A stretch of DNA of 64,000 bases from Dyella amyloliquefaciens (GCF_004296575.1 NZ_SAYT01000007.1:62001-126000); one strand, 5' to 3'; positions 24,378 to 37,066 are shown, counted from the first letter of the stretch. Numbers and translations are program-made. Notes: a model not told the origin generated them from the letters alone.

Positions 24378-25568
24378 ATGGCACACGCTCCCCAGATCCG
24401 CATCCCCGCCACCTACCTTCGCGGCGGTACCAGCAAGGGCGTGTTTTTCCGCCTGCAGGACCTGCCGGAGTCGGCACAGGTGCCGGGCGCTGCGCGCGAT
24501 GCGCTGCTGCAGCGTGTGATCGGCAGCCCCGATCCGTATGGCAAGCAGATCGACGGCATGGGTGGCGCCACCTCAAGCACCAGCAAGACGGTGATCGTGT
24601 CCAAGAGCGGCCGGCCGGATCACGACGTGGACTACCTGTTCGGCCAGGTGGCGATCGACAAGGCGTTCGTCGACTGGAGCGGCAACTGCGGCAACCTCTC
24701 GGCGGCGGTCGGTCCGTTCGCCATCGCCGGCGGCCTGATGGATCCCGCGCACGTGCCGCATGACGGCGTCGCCATCGTACGCATCTGGCAGGCCAATATC
24801 GGCAAGACCATCATCGCGCATGTGCCGATCGCCAACGGCGCCGTGCAGGAAACCGGCGATTTCGAACTCGATGGCGTGACGTTCCCCGCCGCCGAAGTGC
24901 AACTGGAATTCATGGATCCGGCCGCCGAAGAAGAAGGTGCCGGTGGCGCGATGTTCCCGACGGGTCATCTCGTTGACGACCTGGAAGTTCCCGGGGTCGG
25001 TACGCTCAAGGCCACCATGATCAACGCCGGCATCCCGACGATCTTCGTCGAGGCCTCCGCGATCGGCTACACCGGTACCGAACTGCAGGATGCGATCAAC
25101 AGCGACGCCAAGGCGCTGGCGATGTTCGAGACCATTCGCGCGCACGGTGCGTTGCGCATGGGCCTGATCAAGTCGCTCGACGAGATCGCCACGCGCCAGC
25201 ACACGCCGAAGGTCGCCTTCGTTGCCAAGCCGGCCGACTATGTCGCGTCGAGCGGCAAGCCGGTGGCAGCGGGGGATATCGACCTGCTCGTGCGCGCCAT
25301 GTCGATGGGCAAGCTGCACCACGCGATGATGGGTACGGCGGCGGTGGCCATCGGTACGGCCGCTGCGATCCCGGGCACGCTGGTGAACCTCGCGGCCGGT
25401 GGAGGCGAGCGCCAGGCGGTCCGTTTCGGTCACCCCTCAGGCACGCTGCGCGTGGGTGCCGAAGCACAGCTGGTGGACGGTACCTGGGCTGTCACCAAGG
25501 CCATCATGAGCCGTAGTGCACGCGTGCTGATGGAAGGCTGGGTGCGCGTGCCAGGCGCTTCGTTCTGA
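24378..25568 (+). CDS. prpF: AcnD-accessory protein PrpF
   Basis: PrpF family, 396 residues, diaminopimelate epimerase-like fold. It isomerises trans- to cis-2-methylaconitate and is needed with AcnD for propionate catabolism. The N-terminus IRIPATYLRGGTSKGVFF and the block DWSGNCGNLSAAVGPFA are family hallmarks; Cys in SGNCGN occupies the position of the epimerase cysteine. Further support is the C-terminal GHPSGTLRVGA. The ATG at 24378 has AGGA upstream; the longer frame runs through noncoding sequence. Gene order acnD-prpF is conserved in proteobacteria. Confidence 0.93.
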   Translation: MAHAPQIRIPATYLRGGTSKGVFFRLQDLPESAQVPGAARDALLQRVIGSPDPYGKQIDGMGGATSSTSKTVIVSKSGRPDHDVDYLFGQVAIDKAFVDWSGNCGNLSAAVGPFAIAGGLMDPAHVPHDGVAIVRIWQANIGKTIIAHVPIANGAVQETGDFELDGVTFPAAEVQLEFMDPAAEEEGAGGAMFPTGHLVDDLEVPGVGTLKATMINAGIPTIFVEASAIGYTGTELQDAINSDAKALAMFETIRAHGALRMGLIKSLDEIATRQHTPKVAFVAKPADYVASSGKPVAAGDIDLLVRAMSMGKLHHAMMGTAAVAIGTAAAIPGTLVNLAAGGGERQAVRFGHPSGTLRVGAEAQLVDGTWAVTKAIMSRSARVLMEGWVRVPGASF

Positions 25569-25591
25569 GCTGAGTGGGCTCTTCATCGAGT

Positions 25592-25609
25592 GGGTGGCCT
25601 GGGCCACCC
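25592..25609 (+). terminator. Short hairpin after prpF
   Basis: GGGTGGCC and GGCCACCC form a compact stem 23 bases after the prpF stop. No T tract follows, so termination, if any, would be weak or Rho-assisted. The rest of the 236-base gap before the S9 peptidase shows a possible -10 box (TATACT, 25748-25753) without a matching -35. Confidence 0.35.
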
Positions 25610-25804
25610 CTCGTCGTGGGGGCCTGGTCGTGCCTCTCGCTGCATCGTGCAGAGCAACAAGTAAGGCCGTTCATCGGCTTCAATGGCCGAGCCCATGCCT
25701 ACGTCGCGCGGGGCTTCCCTCCCCCTATGAACTTGCGATCTGCTGCCTATACTGCGGGTTCAACGCGACTGTCTGGAGGCGGCGCGTAACCAGGGGGAGA
25801 ACGT

Positions 25805-27796
25805 ATGAAGAAGCTGCTCAAGCGCGCAGTTGTCTGCGCGCTTTGTCTGTTGTCGGGTACGGTGTTCGCGGAGAGCGTGTCTTTCGCCGATCTTGCGCGT
25901 CACGTGCAGTACGACAAGGTGAAGATTTCACCCGATGGGCATTACCTCGCTGCCACCACGGTGGTCAACGGCAAGCCGATGCTGGCGCTGGTGGACCTGG
26001 TCAAACAAAAGGGCACCATGGTGCGGCCTCGCGAAGGCAACCAGGTGGTCGACCTGTGGTGGGCCAACGATCATCGTGTGCTCTACACCGAAGGCACCAA
26101 GGTCGCCGGATGGGATCGTCCTTTCTCCACCGGTGAAATCTTCGCGATCAACGGTGACGGCTCGGGGTCGGAGCTGCTCTTCGGTTACCGCGCCGGCGGC
26201 CCGGTCAAGGCGACGCTTATCCAGCAGCGCCAGCCGGAGCGAGCCACCGGTGAAATCATCGACACCTTGCGTCATGACGACGACCACGTGCTGATCGGGG
26301 TCACGCCATGGGACAGCGGTGCGGACGGCGACTTCACCAAGGTCTACATGATGGACGTACGCGATGGCAGCAAGCATCCGATTGCGATCGCACCCGTGCG
26401 TAGCGCCGAGTTTGTCACTGACAACAAGGGCGTGGTCCGGTTTGCTTTTGGTTGGGATGCTCGCGCCCATATGCAGGTGTTCTATCGCGAAGGCGATGGC
26501 AAGCCGTGGACGCTGTTGTTCCAGGGCACCGATGAAAAAGACGTATCGGTGCCTTACACGTTCAGCCGGGACGACACCCGCGTATACATGTCATGCATCG
26601 TGCCCGGCACGGCCAGTGCGCTATGCCAGTGGGACGTGGCGACGCAGGCCATGCAGGAAAAGCCCGTATGGAGCAGCGCCGTTGCGGGCCTCGATGGTCT
26701 CGTCTACAGCCTGGATGGGCTGGATGTCGTCGGCGTGAACTCGATGCCGGGGATGCCGACCACCGAGGCGATCGTGGCCGGGTCCGATACGATGAAGGCG
26801 ATCATCGGCATGTCCAAGGAGTTCCCGGGCGAAAGCGTGCGCATCGTCTCGAGCACGGACGACGGCAGCAAGGCCGTCGCGCTGGCATCGTCGGATATGG
26901 ACCCCGGTACGTTCTATCTATGGGATGCGGCAACGGGCAAGGCATCAGTGCTCTTGCAGCGCGCGCCATGGATCAAGCCTGACCTGATGGCATCCATGGA
27001 GCCGGTGGAGTTCAAGGCGCGAGACGGCCTGACCCTGCATGGCTACCTGAGCACGCCACCGGGCAAGGAGAAGTCCAAGCACCAGCCGTTGGTGGTTTTT
27101 GTGCATGGCGGTCCTTTCGGTATCCGCGACGAGTGGGCTTACGATTCTTATGTCCAGGCGCTTGCCACGCACGGCTATGCGGTGTTGCAGGTCAATTACC
27201 GTGGGTCAGGCGGTTACGGCCATGCGTTCGTGAAGGCTGGCTATGGCCAATGGGGCGGCAAGATGCAGGATGACCTGACGGATGCGACGCAATGGGCGAT
27301 CCAGCAGGGCATCACGGATGCCGGGCGCATCTGCATCTTCGGCGGCAGCTACGGCGGCTATGCCGCGCTCGAAGGGGCGGTGAAGGAACCCGATCTTTAT
27401 CGCTGCGCCATCGGCTACGTTGGTGTGTACGACCTGACCCTGATGTATTCCAAGGGTGACGCGTCGGATCAGGTAGCCGGCAAGAGCTTCCTTCGTTACT
27501 CCCTTGGAAGCGATTCCGCCGCCCTGGCTGCACATTCACCGGTCAACCAGCTCGACAGCCTCAAGGCAAACGTGATGCTGGTCGTTGGCGGCCAGGACAC
27601 GCGCGTTCCGCCGCAGCATGGCGAAAGCCTGCATGCGGCGTTGCAGAAGCGTGGTATTGCCCATGAGTGGCTGTACAAGGGCGACGAGGGCCATGGCTTC
27701 TACGACGAGAAGAACGAGGCAGAGCTGTTCGAGCGGGTGACGCAGTTCCTCGATCGCAACCTGTCCGGCCAGTCAGCGGGCGCAGGTTCGCCTTGA
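25805..27796 (+). CDS. S9 family (prolyl oligopeptidase-like) peptidase
   Basis: Exported serine peptidase of 663 residues with a signal peptide (about 1-22). An N-terminal beta-propeller (roughly 30-400) precedes an alpha/beta hydrolase domain. The catalytic triad is Ser515 in GGSYGGY, Asp598 in VGGQDTRVPP and His630 in GDEGHGF. FVHGGPFG near residue 433 forms the oxyanion region. The family includes acylaminoacyl peptidases and dipeptidyl peptidases; specificity is not readable. The start is supported by GGGGGAG upstream. A long hairpin separates it from the converging thioredoxin gene. Confidence 0.92.
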   Translation: MKKLLKRAVVCALCLLSGTVFAESVSFADLARHVQYDKVKISPDGHYLAATTVVNGKPMLALVDLVKQKGTMVRPREGNQVVDLWWANDHRVLYTEGTKVAGWDRPFSTGEIFAINGDGSGSELLFGYRAGGPVKATLIQQRQPERATGEIIDTLRHDDDHVLIGVTPWDSGADGDFTKVYMMDVRDGSKHPIAIAPVRSAEFVTDNKGVVRFAFGWDARAHMQVFYREGDGKPWTLLFQGTDEKDVSVPYTFSRDDTRVYMSCIVPGTASALCQWDVATQAMQEKPVWSSAVAGLDGLVYSLDGLDVVGVNSMPGMPTTEAIVAGSDTMKAIIGMSKEFPGESVRIVSSTDDGSKAVALASSDMDPGTFYLWDAATGKASVLLQRAPWIKPDLMASMEPVEFKARDGLTLHGYLSTPPGKEKSKHQPLVVFVHGGPFGIRDEWAYDSYVQALATHGYAVLQVNYRGSGGYGHAFVKAGYGQWGGKMQDDLTDATQWAIQQGITDAGRICIFGGSYGGYAALEGAVKEPDLYRCAIGYVGVYDLTLMYSKGDASDQVAGKSFLRYSLGSDSAALAAHSPVNQLDSLKANVMLVVGGQDTRVPPQHGESLHAALQKRGIAHEWLYKGDEGHGFYDEKNEAELFERVTQFLDRNLSGQSAGAGSP

Positions 27797-27811
27797 GCGA
27801 AGCCACGGCTT

Positions 27812-27845
27812 CCACGACATTCCGGTCTGCACCGGAATGTCGTGG
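27812..27845. terminator. Hairpin between converging S9 peptidase and cnoX genes
   Basis: Perfect 15-base arms (27812-27826 and 27831-27845; outer bases CCACGACATT) with a four-base loop, in the 92-base gap between two converging stops. There is no T tract on either side, but the stem is strong enough to act as a bidirectional stop or RNA 3'-end stabiliser. Confidence 0.6.
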
Positions 27846-27888
27846 GGTCGACATCGGGAAGGGATGAGAAGCGACGCGAATGCGTCGC

Positions 27889-28755
27889 TCAGAACAGCAG
27901 CGAAGCCATCCGCCGGCGGTAGCGCCCGACGAGCTCGGCATCATCCAGCGTGGAGAAAGCAGCCAGCAGGCGCTTTTTGGCCTGGCCGTCGTTCCAGTCG
28001 CGGGCCTTTTCGAGCGTGGCGAGGAACTGATCCAGTCCTGCCGCTGCATCACCTTCCAACAGAAGCCGAACGCCCAGCAGGTCGCGAGCTTCCCAGTCTG
28101 CGCCGTTGCCCTGGACGCGCTGTTGCAGCTCGGGCAGTGACGGTGCGCCCTTCAATGCGCGCGCCAGGTCGAGCTGGCTACCCAGGCGCAAGGCGCGGGC
28201 ATCGTGGGCGAGGTTGGCGGGCAGGGCGGCGAGCTCGGCCTCTGCGGCGTCGGCGTGGCCGGCCTGCATCAGGGCCAGCGCCAGGTCGAGCTTCAGCTCC
28301 GTGCGCTCCGGCTCGGCGGCGATGGCCAGCTGGATGCGGTTGACGGCTTCCTCCGGCGATTCCGGAATCTCTGCTTCGGCGTCGTTGGCGGCGTCACCGT
28401 CCTGCGGCTGCACATGGCGCAACAGGAACTCGCGCAGCTGGCCTTCCGGCAGGGCGCCGGCGAAGCCGTCGACGATCTGGCCGTCCTTGACCAGCATCAC
28501 CGTGGGGATGCTACGGATGCCGAACATCCCAGCCAGCTGCTGGGACTTGTCCACGTCGATCTTGGCCAGCCGGAAGGCGCCATTGAACTCGCCGGCCAGC
28601 TTTTCCAGCATCGGGCCGAGGGTCTTGCACGGGCCGCACCAGGTCGCCCAAAAGTCCACCAGGATGGGCGTGGTCAGCGAGGCCTGCAGCACCTCGGCTT
28701 CGAAGTTGTCCTCGCGCACGTCGAAGACATGCGTATCGGCGGTCGTGGCACTCAC
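27889..28755 (-). CDS. cnoX: CnoX/YbbN-type thioredoxin co-chaperone
   Basis: Thioredoxin domain (about residues 8-115) followed by a TPR-like helical region, the CnoX (YbbN) layout; 288 residues. The active site is WCGPC (Cys40, Cys43), a true CXXC, unlike E. coli CnoX, which lacks it. So it can probably exchange disulfides as well as hold oxidised clients for GroEL. I take the GTG at 28755 because GGGAG lies seven bases upstream and the fold starts right after; a longer ATG reading adds ten residues without a ribosome site. Confidence 0.88.
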   Translation of the reverse strand: MSATTADTHVFDVREDNFEAEVLQASLTTPILVDFWATWCGPCKTLGPMLEKLAGEFNGAFRLAKIDVDKSQQLAGMFGIRSIPTVMLVKDGQIVDGFAGALPEGQLREFLLRHVQPQDGDAANDAEAEIPESPEEAVNRIQLAIAAEPERTELKLDLALALMQAGHADAAEAELAALPANLAHDARALRLGSQLDLARALKGAPSLPELQQRVQGNGADWEARDLLGVRLLLEGDAAAGLDQFLATLEKARDWNDGQAKKRLLAAFSTLDDAELVGRYRRRMASLLF

Positions 28756-28948
28756 TGGAAACTCCCGTTGACGAATGGCCCACACATCAGGGCAAAGCCC
28801 AGCATATCAAGGGTTAACGGCGGAGGACCCCCTTGTGGAATCGGTTCGGGCACCCATAAGGCGCTTACGGCCGCTTCAGGGTGGGGCGTGTAACAGGGTG
28901 TCCAAGGTCCTATCGGCGTTGGGCCGCGATATTTGCGAAAATCACGGA

Positions 28949-29590
28949 ATGACCATGCCAGCGCAAGGCATCAAACCCGGCATCGCGCCTCCCACGCTGT
29001 GGATCTGCGAGCACTGCGATACCGTCTATCGCCGGCGCGAGCTGGTGTGCGGCGAGGTGGCGCGCTGCACGCGTTGCGACGCGATCCTGGCGAGGCACCA
29101 CAGCCTGTCGGTGAACGCCATCCTGGCGCTGGTGGTCACGGCCATGATCGCCTTCATCCAGGCCAATATCTGGCCGATCGTCACCCTGGGGCTCAACGGG
29201 ACCCTGATCAGCACCACCTTGTGGGGCTGCATTGTGATGATGTGGGACGAGAGCGCACAGGTCGTGGCCGTGCTGGCGGCTGCCACGCTGTTCTTCTTCC
29301 CCATCATCAAGATGCTGCTGCTGGGCTGGGTGTCGCTGTATGCGCGGTCCGGCCGCCGCGCGCCCGGATTCCGCTGGGCCATGGTGACGCTGTACCGCAT
29401 CGGGCCGTGGACCATGACCGAAGTGTTTGTGCTCGGTGCGCTGGTGGCCATCGTCAAGGCGCACATGTATTTCGACGTGATCCCCAACCCTGGCATCTTC
29501 GGCTATGGCGTGCTGATGCTGATCATCACCGCGTTCTCCAGCATCGACGTGCGCCGCTTGTGGGACACCACCGAGGAAACTCCGGCATGA
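28949..29590 (+). CDS. pqiA: PqiA-like membrane protein, N-terminal half homolog
   Basis: Paraquat-inducible protein A family. This 213-residue protein matches one of the two repeats of E. coli PqiA. It begins with a rubredoxin-like zinc ribbon, CEHCDTVY and CTRCDAIL (CxxC twice), followed by four membrane helices with the family pattern ALVVTAMIAFIQANIWPIV. An ATG six bases further on (28955) is an alternative start. It overlaps the next PqiA-like gene by ATGA, so the usual single PqiA is split here into two coupled genes. The pqi system forms an envelope-spanning lipid transport path in which PqiB is the MCE tunnel. Confidence 0.87.
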   Translation: MTMPAQGIKPGIAPPTLWICEHCDTVYRRRELVCGEVARCTRCDAILARHHSLSVNAILALVVTAMIAFIQANIWPIVTLGLNGTLISTTLWGCIVMMWDESAQVVAVLAAATLFFFPIIKMLLLGWVSLYARSGRRAPGFRWAMVTLYRIGPWTMTEVFVLGALVAIVKAHMYFDVIPNPGIFGYGVLMLIITAFSSIDVRRLWDTTEETPA

Positions 29591-30210
29591 ACGGCCTGCC
29601 GCGCGCCAGCGACCTGGGCCTGATCGGTTGCCATGTGTGCGGCATGGTCTGCCGTGACGTCGAGGCAGACCATGCCGCCTGTCCGCGCTGTGGCTCTTCG
29701 CTGCACAAGCGCAAGGAGGCGAGCTATAGCCGTACCTGGGCGCTGCTGATCGCAGCCTTCATCTTCTACATACCCGCCAACGTGCTGCCGATCATGCGCA
29801 CGGTGAGCGTGGGCGACGTGGACGACAACACGATACTGAGCGGCATCATCGAGTTGTGGGTTAAAGGCTCGCCGGACCTTGCCGTCATCGTATTCACGGC
29901 CAGCATCGTGGTGCCGGTGCTGAAGTTCTTCGCCCTCAGCCTGCTGCTGGTCAGCGCGCAGCGGGGCAGCCTCTGGGCGCAGCGCCAGCGTTCGAAGCTG
30001 TATCGGCTGGTGGAGTTCATCGGCTACTGGTCGATGCTGGATGTGTTCGTGGTGGCGCTGCTGACCGCGTTGGTGCAGTTCGGTTTCTTCAGCCAGGTGG
30101 AGCCTTTGCCTGGCGTGGTGTATTTCGGCCTCACGGTAATCATTACCATGCTGGCCTCGATGACGTTCGACCCCCGACTGATCTGGGATGGCAGGGACTT
30201 CGATGACTGA
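29587..30210 (+). CDS. pqiA: PqiA-like membrane protein, C-terminal half homolog
   Basis: Second PqiA-type protein, 207 residues, with the same architecture as its neighbour: two CxxC motifs (CHVCGMVC and CPRCGSSL) then four membrane helices, including the family stretch IPANVLPIM. Together with the upstream gene it supplies both halves of a full PqiA. It starts in the stop of the first half and its own stop overlaps pqiB by eight bases, so all are one transcript. Predicted inner-membrane partner of PqiB. Confidence 0.87.
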   Translation: MNGLPRASDLGLIGCHVCGMVCRDVEADHAACPRCGSSLHKRKEASYSRTWALLIAAFIFYIPANVLPIMRTVSVGDVDDNTILSGIIELWVKGSPDLAVIVFTASIVVPVLKFFALSLLLVSAQRGSLWAQRQRSKLYRLVEFIGYWSMLDVFVVALLTALVQFGFFSQVEPLPGVVYFGLTVIITMLASMTFDPRLIWDGRDFDD

Positions 30211-31882
30211 CGACAAAAAGCCGATCACGGACGATCTCCCCGAACCGGTGGTGCGACGACCGCGCGTCAACGCGTCGATCGTGTGGCTGGTGCCCATCGT
30301 TGCCGCGCTGGTGGGCCTGTCGCTGGTGATCCATGCGTGGACCCAGGCGGGTCCCACCGTCAGCATCAGCTTCCTCAGCGCCGAAGGCCTCGACCCCGGC
30401 AAGACGCCGGTGAAGTTCAAGAACGTCATCATCGGGCGCGTGACTGCCGTGCGGCTCAGCGAGGATCGTTCGCGCATCATTGCCAAGGTGGCGCTGGAGA
30501 AGAGTGCGCAAGGCTTCGCCACGGCGGATACCCGCTACTGGGTGGTACGCCCGCGCATTGGCCTGGGCGGCGTCTCCGGCATTGACACGCTGCTGTCCGG
30601 CGCTTTCATTGGCGCGGATGTGGGCGAGTCCAGCGAGCCCAAGAGCGAATTCACCGGGCTGGAAAACCCTCCGCCGGTCACCCATGGCGCGCCGGGCAAG
30701 ACCTTCGACCTGCAATCGGATGACCTTGGGTCGCTCGATATCGGTTCGCCCGTGTACTACCGCCGCATCCAGGTCGGCCGCGTGTCGACCTATCACCTGG
30801 ACAAGGACGGCAAGGGCGTCACCCTGCAGATCTTCGTGGACGCGCCGAACGACCAGTTCGTTACCACCTCCTCGCGCTTCTGGAATGCCAGCGGCATCGA
30901 CGTGTCGCTGGGCGCGGATGGCCTGAAGGTGAACACGCAGTCGCTGGCCACGGTGCTGGCGGGCGGCGTGGCCTTCCAGGACCCTCCGGGTCCGCATGAC
31001 GCCACGCCGGCGCAGGAAGATACCGCCTATCGGCTGTTCAACGACCGCGCTACCGCGATGGCGCCGCCGGATGGCGAGCCCAAGTACATCCGCATGCGTT
31101 TCGACCAGTCCCTGCGCGGTCTGGCGGTGGATGCGCCGGTCGAATTCCTCGGCGTGCCGTTCGGCCGCGTGGTGTCGGTGAACCTCGATTTCGACGAGAA
31201 GACCCAGACCTTCCCGACCATCGTCGGCGCCGTGGTCTACCCGGCCCGCCTGGGCAAGGCGCACGACAAGCTGGTGGCGCTGGCCAAGGCGCGCGGCGAC
31301 GACGAGCAGATGTCCCAGATGATGGGTCGCCTCGTCGAGCATGGCCTGCGTGCGCAGGCGCGCACCGGCAACCTGCTCACCGGCCAGCTGTACATCGCCA
31401 TGGACTTCCTGCCGAAGGCGCCGAAGGTGGCCTTCGATGGCACGGCCAAGCCGCTGGAGATACCGACCGCGCCCGGCGACCTCGACAAGATCCAGCAGCA
31501 GCTGGCCGATATCGTGTCCAAGCTGCAGAAGGTGCCGTTCGACAGCATCGGCAAGAACCTCGACCAGTCGCTGGCCGAGCTCAACCGCACGCTCAAGCAG
31601 GTCAACGGCAGCGTGCTGCCGGAAGTGAAGAACACGCTGAAGGGCGCGCAGCAGACGCTGGGCACCGCCAACAGTGCCTTTGCGCCGGACGCCCCGCTGC
31701 AGCAGAACCTCGGCGGCACCCTGCAGGAACTGCAGCGCGCCGCGCGCTCGCTGCGCGTGCTTACCGATTACCTGGGTGATCATCCGGACGCGCTGCTGCG
31801 TGGACGCCGTGCCGACGACAAGCTGCAACAGACGCCGCCACCGCCACCGCCGGCCGCGCCGACACAAGGGAGCAAGCCATGA
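30203..31882 (+). CDS. pqiB: PqiB family MCE-domain protein
   Basis: MCE (MlaD) protein of 559 residues with one N-terminal membrane helix (about 26-46) and three MCE domains in series (about 50-140, 160-265, 285-400), followed by an amphipathic helical region rich in Gln and Leu and a proline-rich tail. This matches PqiB, whose stacked MCE rings and helical needle bridge the periplasm to carry lipids. The ATG at 30203 has AGGGA upstream and begins MTDDKKP; the ORF can be extended five codons but without merit. It overlaps the gene before and after. Confidence 0.92.
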   Translation: MTDDKKPITDDLPEPVVRRPRVNASIVWLVPIVAALVGLSLVIHAWTQAGPTVSISFLSAEGLDPGKTPVKFKNVIIGRVTAVRLSEDRSRIIAKVALEKSAQGFATADTRYWVVRPRIGLGGVSGIDTLLSGAFIGADVGESSEPKSEFTGLENPPPVTHGAPGKTFDLQSDDLGSLDIGSPVYYRRIQVGRVSTYHLDKDGKGVTLQIFVDAPNDQFVTTSSRFWNASGIDVSLGADGLKVNTQSLATVLAGGVAFQDPPGPHDATPAQEDTAYRLFNDRATAMAPPDGEPKYIRMRFDQSLRGLAVDAPVEFLGVPFGRVVSVNLDFDEKTQTFPTIVGAVVYPARLGKAHDKLVALAKARGDDEQMSQMMGRLVEHGLRAQARTGNLLTGQLYIAMDFLPKAPKVAFDGTAKPLEIPTAPGDLDKIQQQLADIVSKLQKVPFDSIGKNLDQSLAELNRTLKQVNGSVLPEVKNTLKGAQQTLGTANSAFAPDAPLQQNLGGTLQELQRAARSLRVLTDYLGDHPDALLRGRRADDKLQQTPPPPPPAAPTQGSKP

Positions 31883-32493
31883 TCCGTGCCCGAACCCTGA
31901 ACCTGGGCGTGGCCCTGCTCGCATTGGTGGTGGGCGCGTGCAGTTCGGTGCCGCCGGTGCGCTACTTCACCCTGGTGCCGGCTCCCGGTGGCGAAGCGAC
32001 CGGCGCGCCTTCGGCGCAGCCATTCCAGTTCGAACTGCTGCCGGTCACCGTACCGGCCCAGGTCGACCAGCCGCAGCTGGTGGTGCGCCAGGGCGGACAG
32101 GGCGTGGCGATGTTGCAGGGCCAGCGCTGGATCGCGCCGTTGGGCGACGAGGTGCGCGGGGCGCTGTCCGCCGACCTGACGCGGGACTTCCATGCGCAGG
32201 ACGTCACCAGCCTGCCGGCCCAAGGCAAGTCCACCGTGCGCATCAAGGTCGACGTGCGTCGCTTCGATTCGGTGCCGGCCAGCTACGCCTACCTCGATGC
32301 CGCCTGGAGCGTTCGTCCGCTCAAGGGTGGCGAGCCGCTGGCCTGCACCAGCCGGATCACCGAAACCGTGGGCGAGGGCTATGACGCCCTGGTGCAAGGT
32401 CACCAGCAGGCGATCGCTCGCCTGGCTGGCGAGATCGGGGCGGTTGCCGGCGCCCTGGCCAGCGGCCAGTCCGCCAGCTGCCCGACCACCTGA
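31879..32493 (+). CDS. pqiC: PqiC-like outer-membrane lipoprotein
   Basis: Lipoprotein of 204 residues with lipobox VGAC (Cys21). The segment RYFTLVPAP just after the lipidated cysteine and the later VRIKVDVRRFDS and ACTSRI blocks fit the PqiC/ABC-transport auxiliary lipoprotein family. PqiC is the outer-membrane partner of PqiB. The ATGA overlap with pqiB and the position at the operon end support the role. A single GTAG-type palindrome follows the stop. Confidence 0.88.
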   Translation: MIRARTLNLGVALLALVVGACSSVPPVRYFTLVPAPGGEATGAPSAQPFQFELLPVTVPAQVDQPQLVVRQGGQGVAMLQGQRWIAPLGDEVRGALSADLTRDFHAQDVTSLPAQGKSTVRIKVDVRRFDSVPASYAYLDAAWSVRPLKGGEPLACTSRITETVGEGYDALVQGHQQAIARLAGEIGAVAGALASGQSASCPTT

Positions 32494-32512
32494 TGCGTAC
32501 CCCTCGGCACCC

Positions 32513-32535
32513 GTAGGAGCGCACCCAGTGCGCGA
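32513..32535 (+). repeat. GTAG-type extragenic palindrome, copy 4
   Basis: Single unit in plus orientation, GTAGGA then the hairpin GCGCAC / CCA / GTGCGC, 19 bases after the pqiC stop. It lies between the pqi operon and leuS. Confidence 0.8.
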
Positions 32536-32647
32536 CCGCAGCGCTCCGGCGCACCCCAGTCCCGCATGGGCACAAACAGCCTCCGCGGGACGATTTGACG
32601 CCATTTCTGCTAGTCTGCCGCGTTCATCATCAGTCATTGCCGACTGA

Positions 32648-36000
<3,353 letters not shown>

Positions 36001-36006
36001 GCCGCC

Positions 36007-37017
36007 ATGCCGCTCAATGCCGCCCAATGGCAGAAGTCGCTGACGGCGGACCATCTGCGGTCGGTCTATCTGCTCGCCGGTGAAGAACTGCTCGTGCTGG
36101 AGGCGGCCGACGCCTTGCGTGCGCAGGCACGCAAGCTCGGTTACGCCGAGCGCGAAGTGCTGGACGTCGGCAACCATTTCGACTGGGATGACCTGGCGCG
36201 CTCCGCGGCCGGCATGTCGTTGTTCGCCACGCGTCGCCTGCTGGATTTGCGCCTGCCCACCGGTCGCCCCGGTACCGAGGGCGCCAAGGCGATCAACGAG
36301 TTTTGCGCCAATCCGCCGCCCGACGTCACGTTGCTGATTACCGCCACCGAGTGGAGCAACAAGCACGAAGGCGCGTGGACCAAGAACCTCGACGCCGCCG
36401 GCGCCCTGGTCGTGTTCAATGCGCCGCGCCCGAATGAATGGGCTTCATGGATTGGTGCGCGCCTCACCTCGCGCGGCCTGTCTGCCACACCTGATGCGGC
36501 TGCCTTGCTGGCCGAGCGCGTGGAAGGCAACCTGCTCGCCGCCGCGCAGGAGATCGACAAGCTGGTCGTGTTGCATGGCCAGGGCAAGATCGATGCGGCA
36601 AAGATGGAAAACCTCGTCGCCGACAGTGCCCGCTACGATGCCTTCAAACTCACCGATGCCGCCTTCGCAGGCGAGGGTGGGCGAGCGCTGCGCATCCTGC
36701 ATGGCCTGCATGCGGAAGGCGATGAACTGATCGCATTGATGGGCTGGCTGGTGAACCAGCTGCAGCTTGCCTTGCGCCTGGCGAATGCACGCGACTTTGC
36801 CGCGCAGGCGCGCACCGAGCGCCTGTGGCCCGCGCGCGAGCAGCTGTTCCGCAAGGCATTGCGCCGCGCACCGCGCGAACACTGGCTGCAGTGCCTAGCG
36901 CGCGCCGCGCGCATCGATCGCATGGCCAAGGGCCGCGAGCAGGGCGATCCCTGGCTCGAGGCGGAACGCCTCATCGCCGCCATCGCCGAGCCTCGGGCGG
37001 CGCAGGCGCTCGCATGA
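36007..37017 (+). CDS. holA: DNA polymerase III subunit delta
   Basis: Delta subunit of the clamp loader, 336 residues, which opens the beta sliding clamp. The N-terminus PLNAAQWQKSL...LRSVYLLAGEELLVLEAADALR is typical, followed by the RRLLDLRLP strand and the LLITATEWSNKHEGAWTKNLDAAG region of the AAA-like fold, then a helical collar domain. No Walker A motif is present, as expected for delta. It starts six bases after lptE. Confidence 0.94.
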   Translation: MPLNAAQWQKSLTADHLRSVYLLAGEELLVLEAADALRAQARKLGYAEREVLDVGNHFDWDDLARSAAGMSLFATRRLLDLRLPTGRPGTEGAKAINEFCANPPPDVTLLITATEWSNKHEGAWTKNLDAAGALVVFNAPRPNEWASWIGARLTSRGLSATPDAAALLAERVEGNLLAAAQEIDKLVVLHGQGKIDAAKMENLVADSARYDAFKLTDAAFAGEGGRALRILHGLHAEGDELIALMGWLVNQLQLALRLANARDFAAQARTERLWPAREQLFRKALRRAPREHWLQCLARAARIDRMAKGREQGDPWLEAERLIAAIAEPRAAQALA

Positions 37018-37034
37018 CAAGGCACGACACCTCT

Positions 37035-37055
37035 CCCTCTCCCGTGGGGAGAGGG
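37035..37055 (+). repeat. Short CCCTCTCCC inverted repeat between holA and nadD
   Basis: Arms CCCTCTCCC and GGGAGAGGG with a three-base loop GTG, in the 49-base gap between holA and nadD. No T tract follows and the genes appear co-transcribed, so it is more likely a small repeat or mRNA-processing hairpin than a full terminator. Confidence 0.5.
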
Positions 37056-37066
37056 GGCCAACGATC

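Noticed and set aside
32595-32616. TTGACG and TAGTCT as a leuS promoter
   Set aside because: Only ten bases between the boxes, far from 17.
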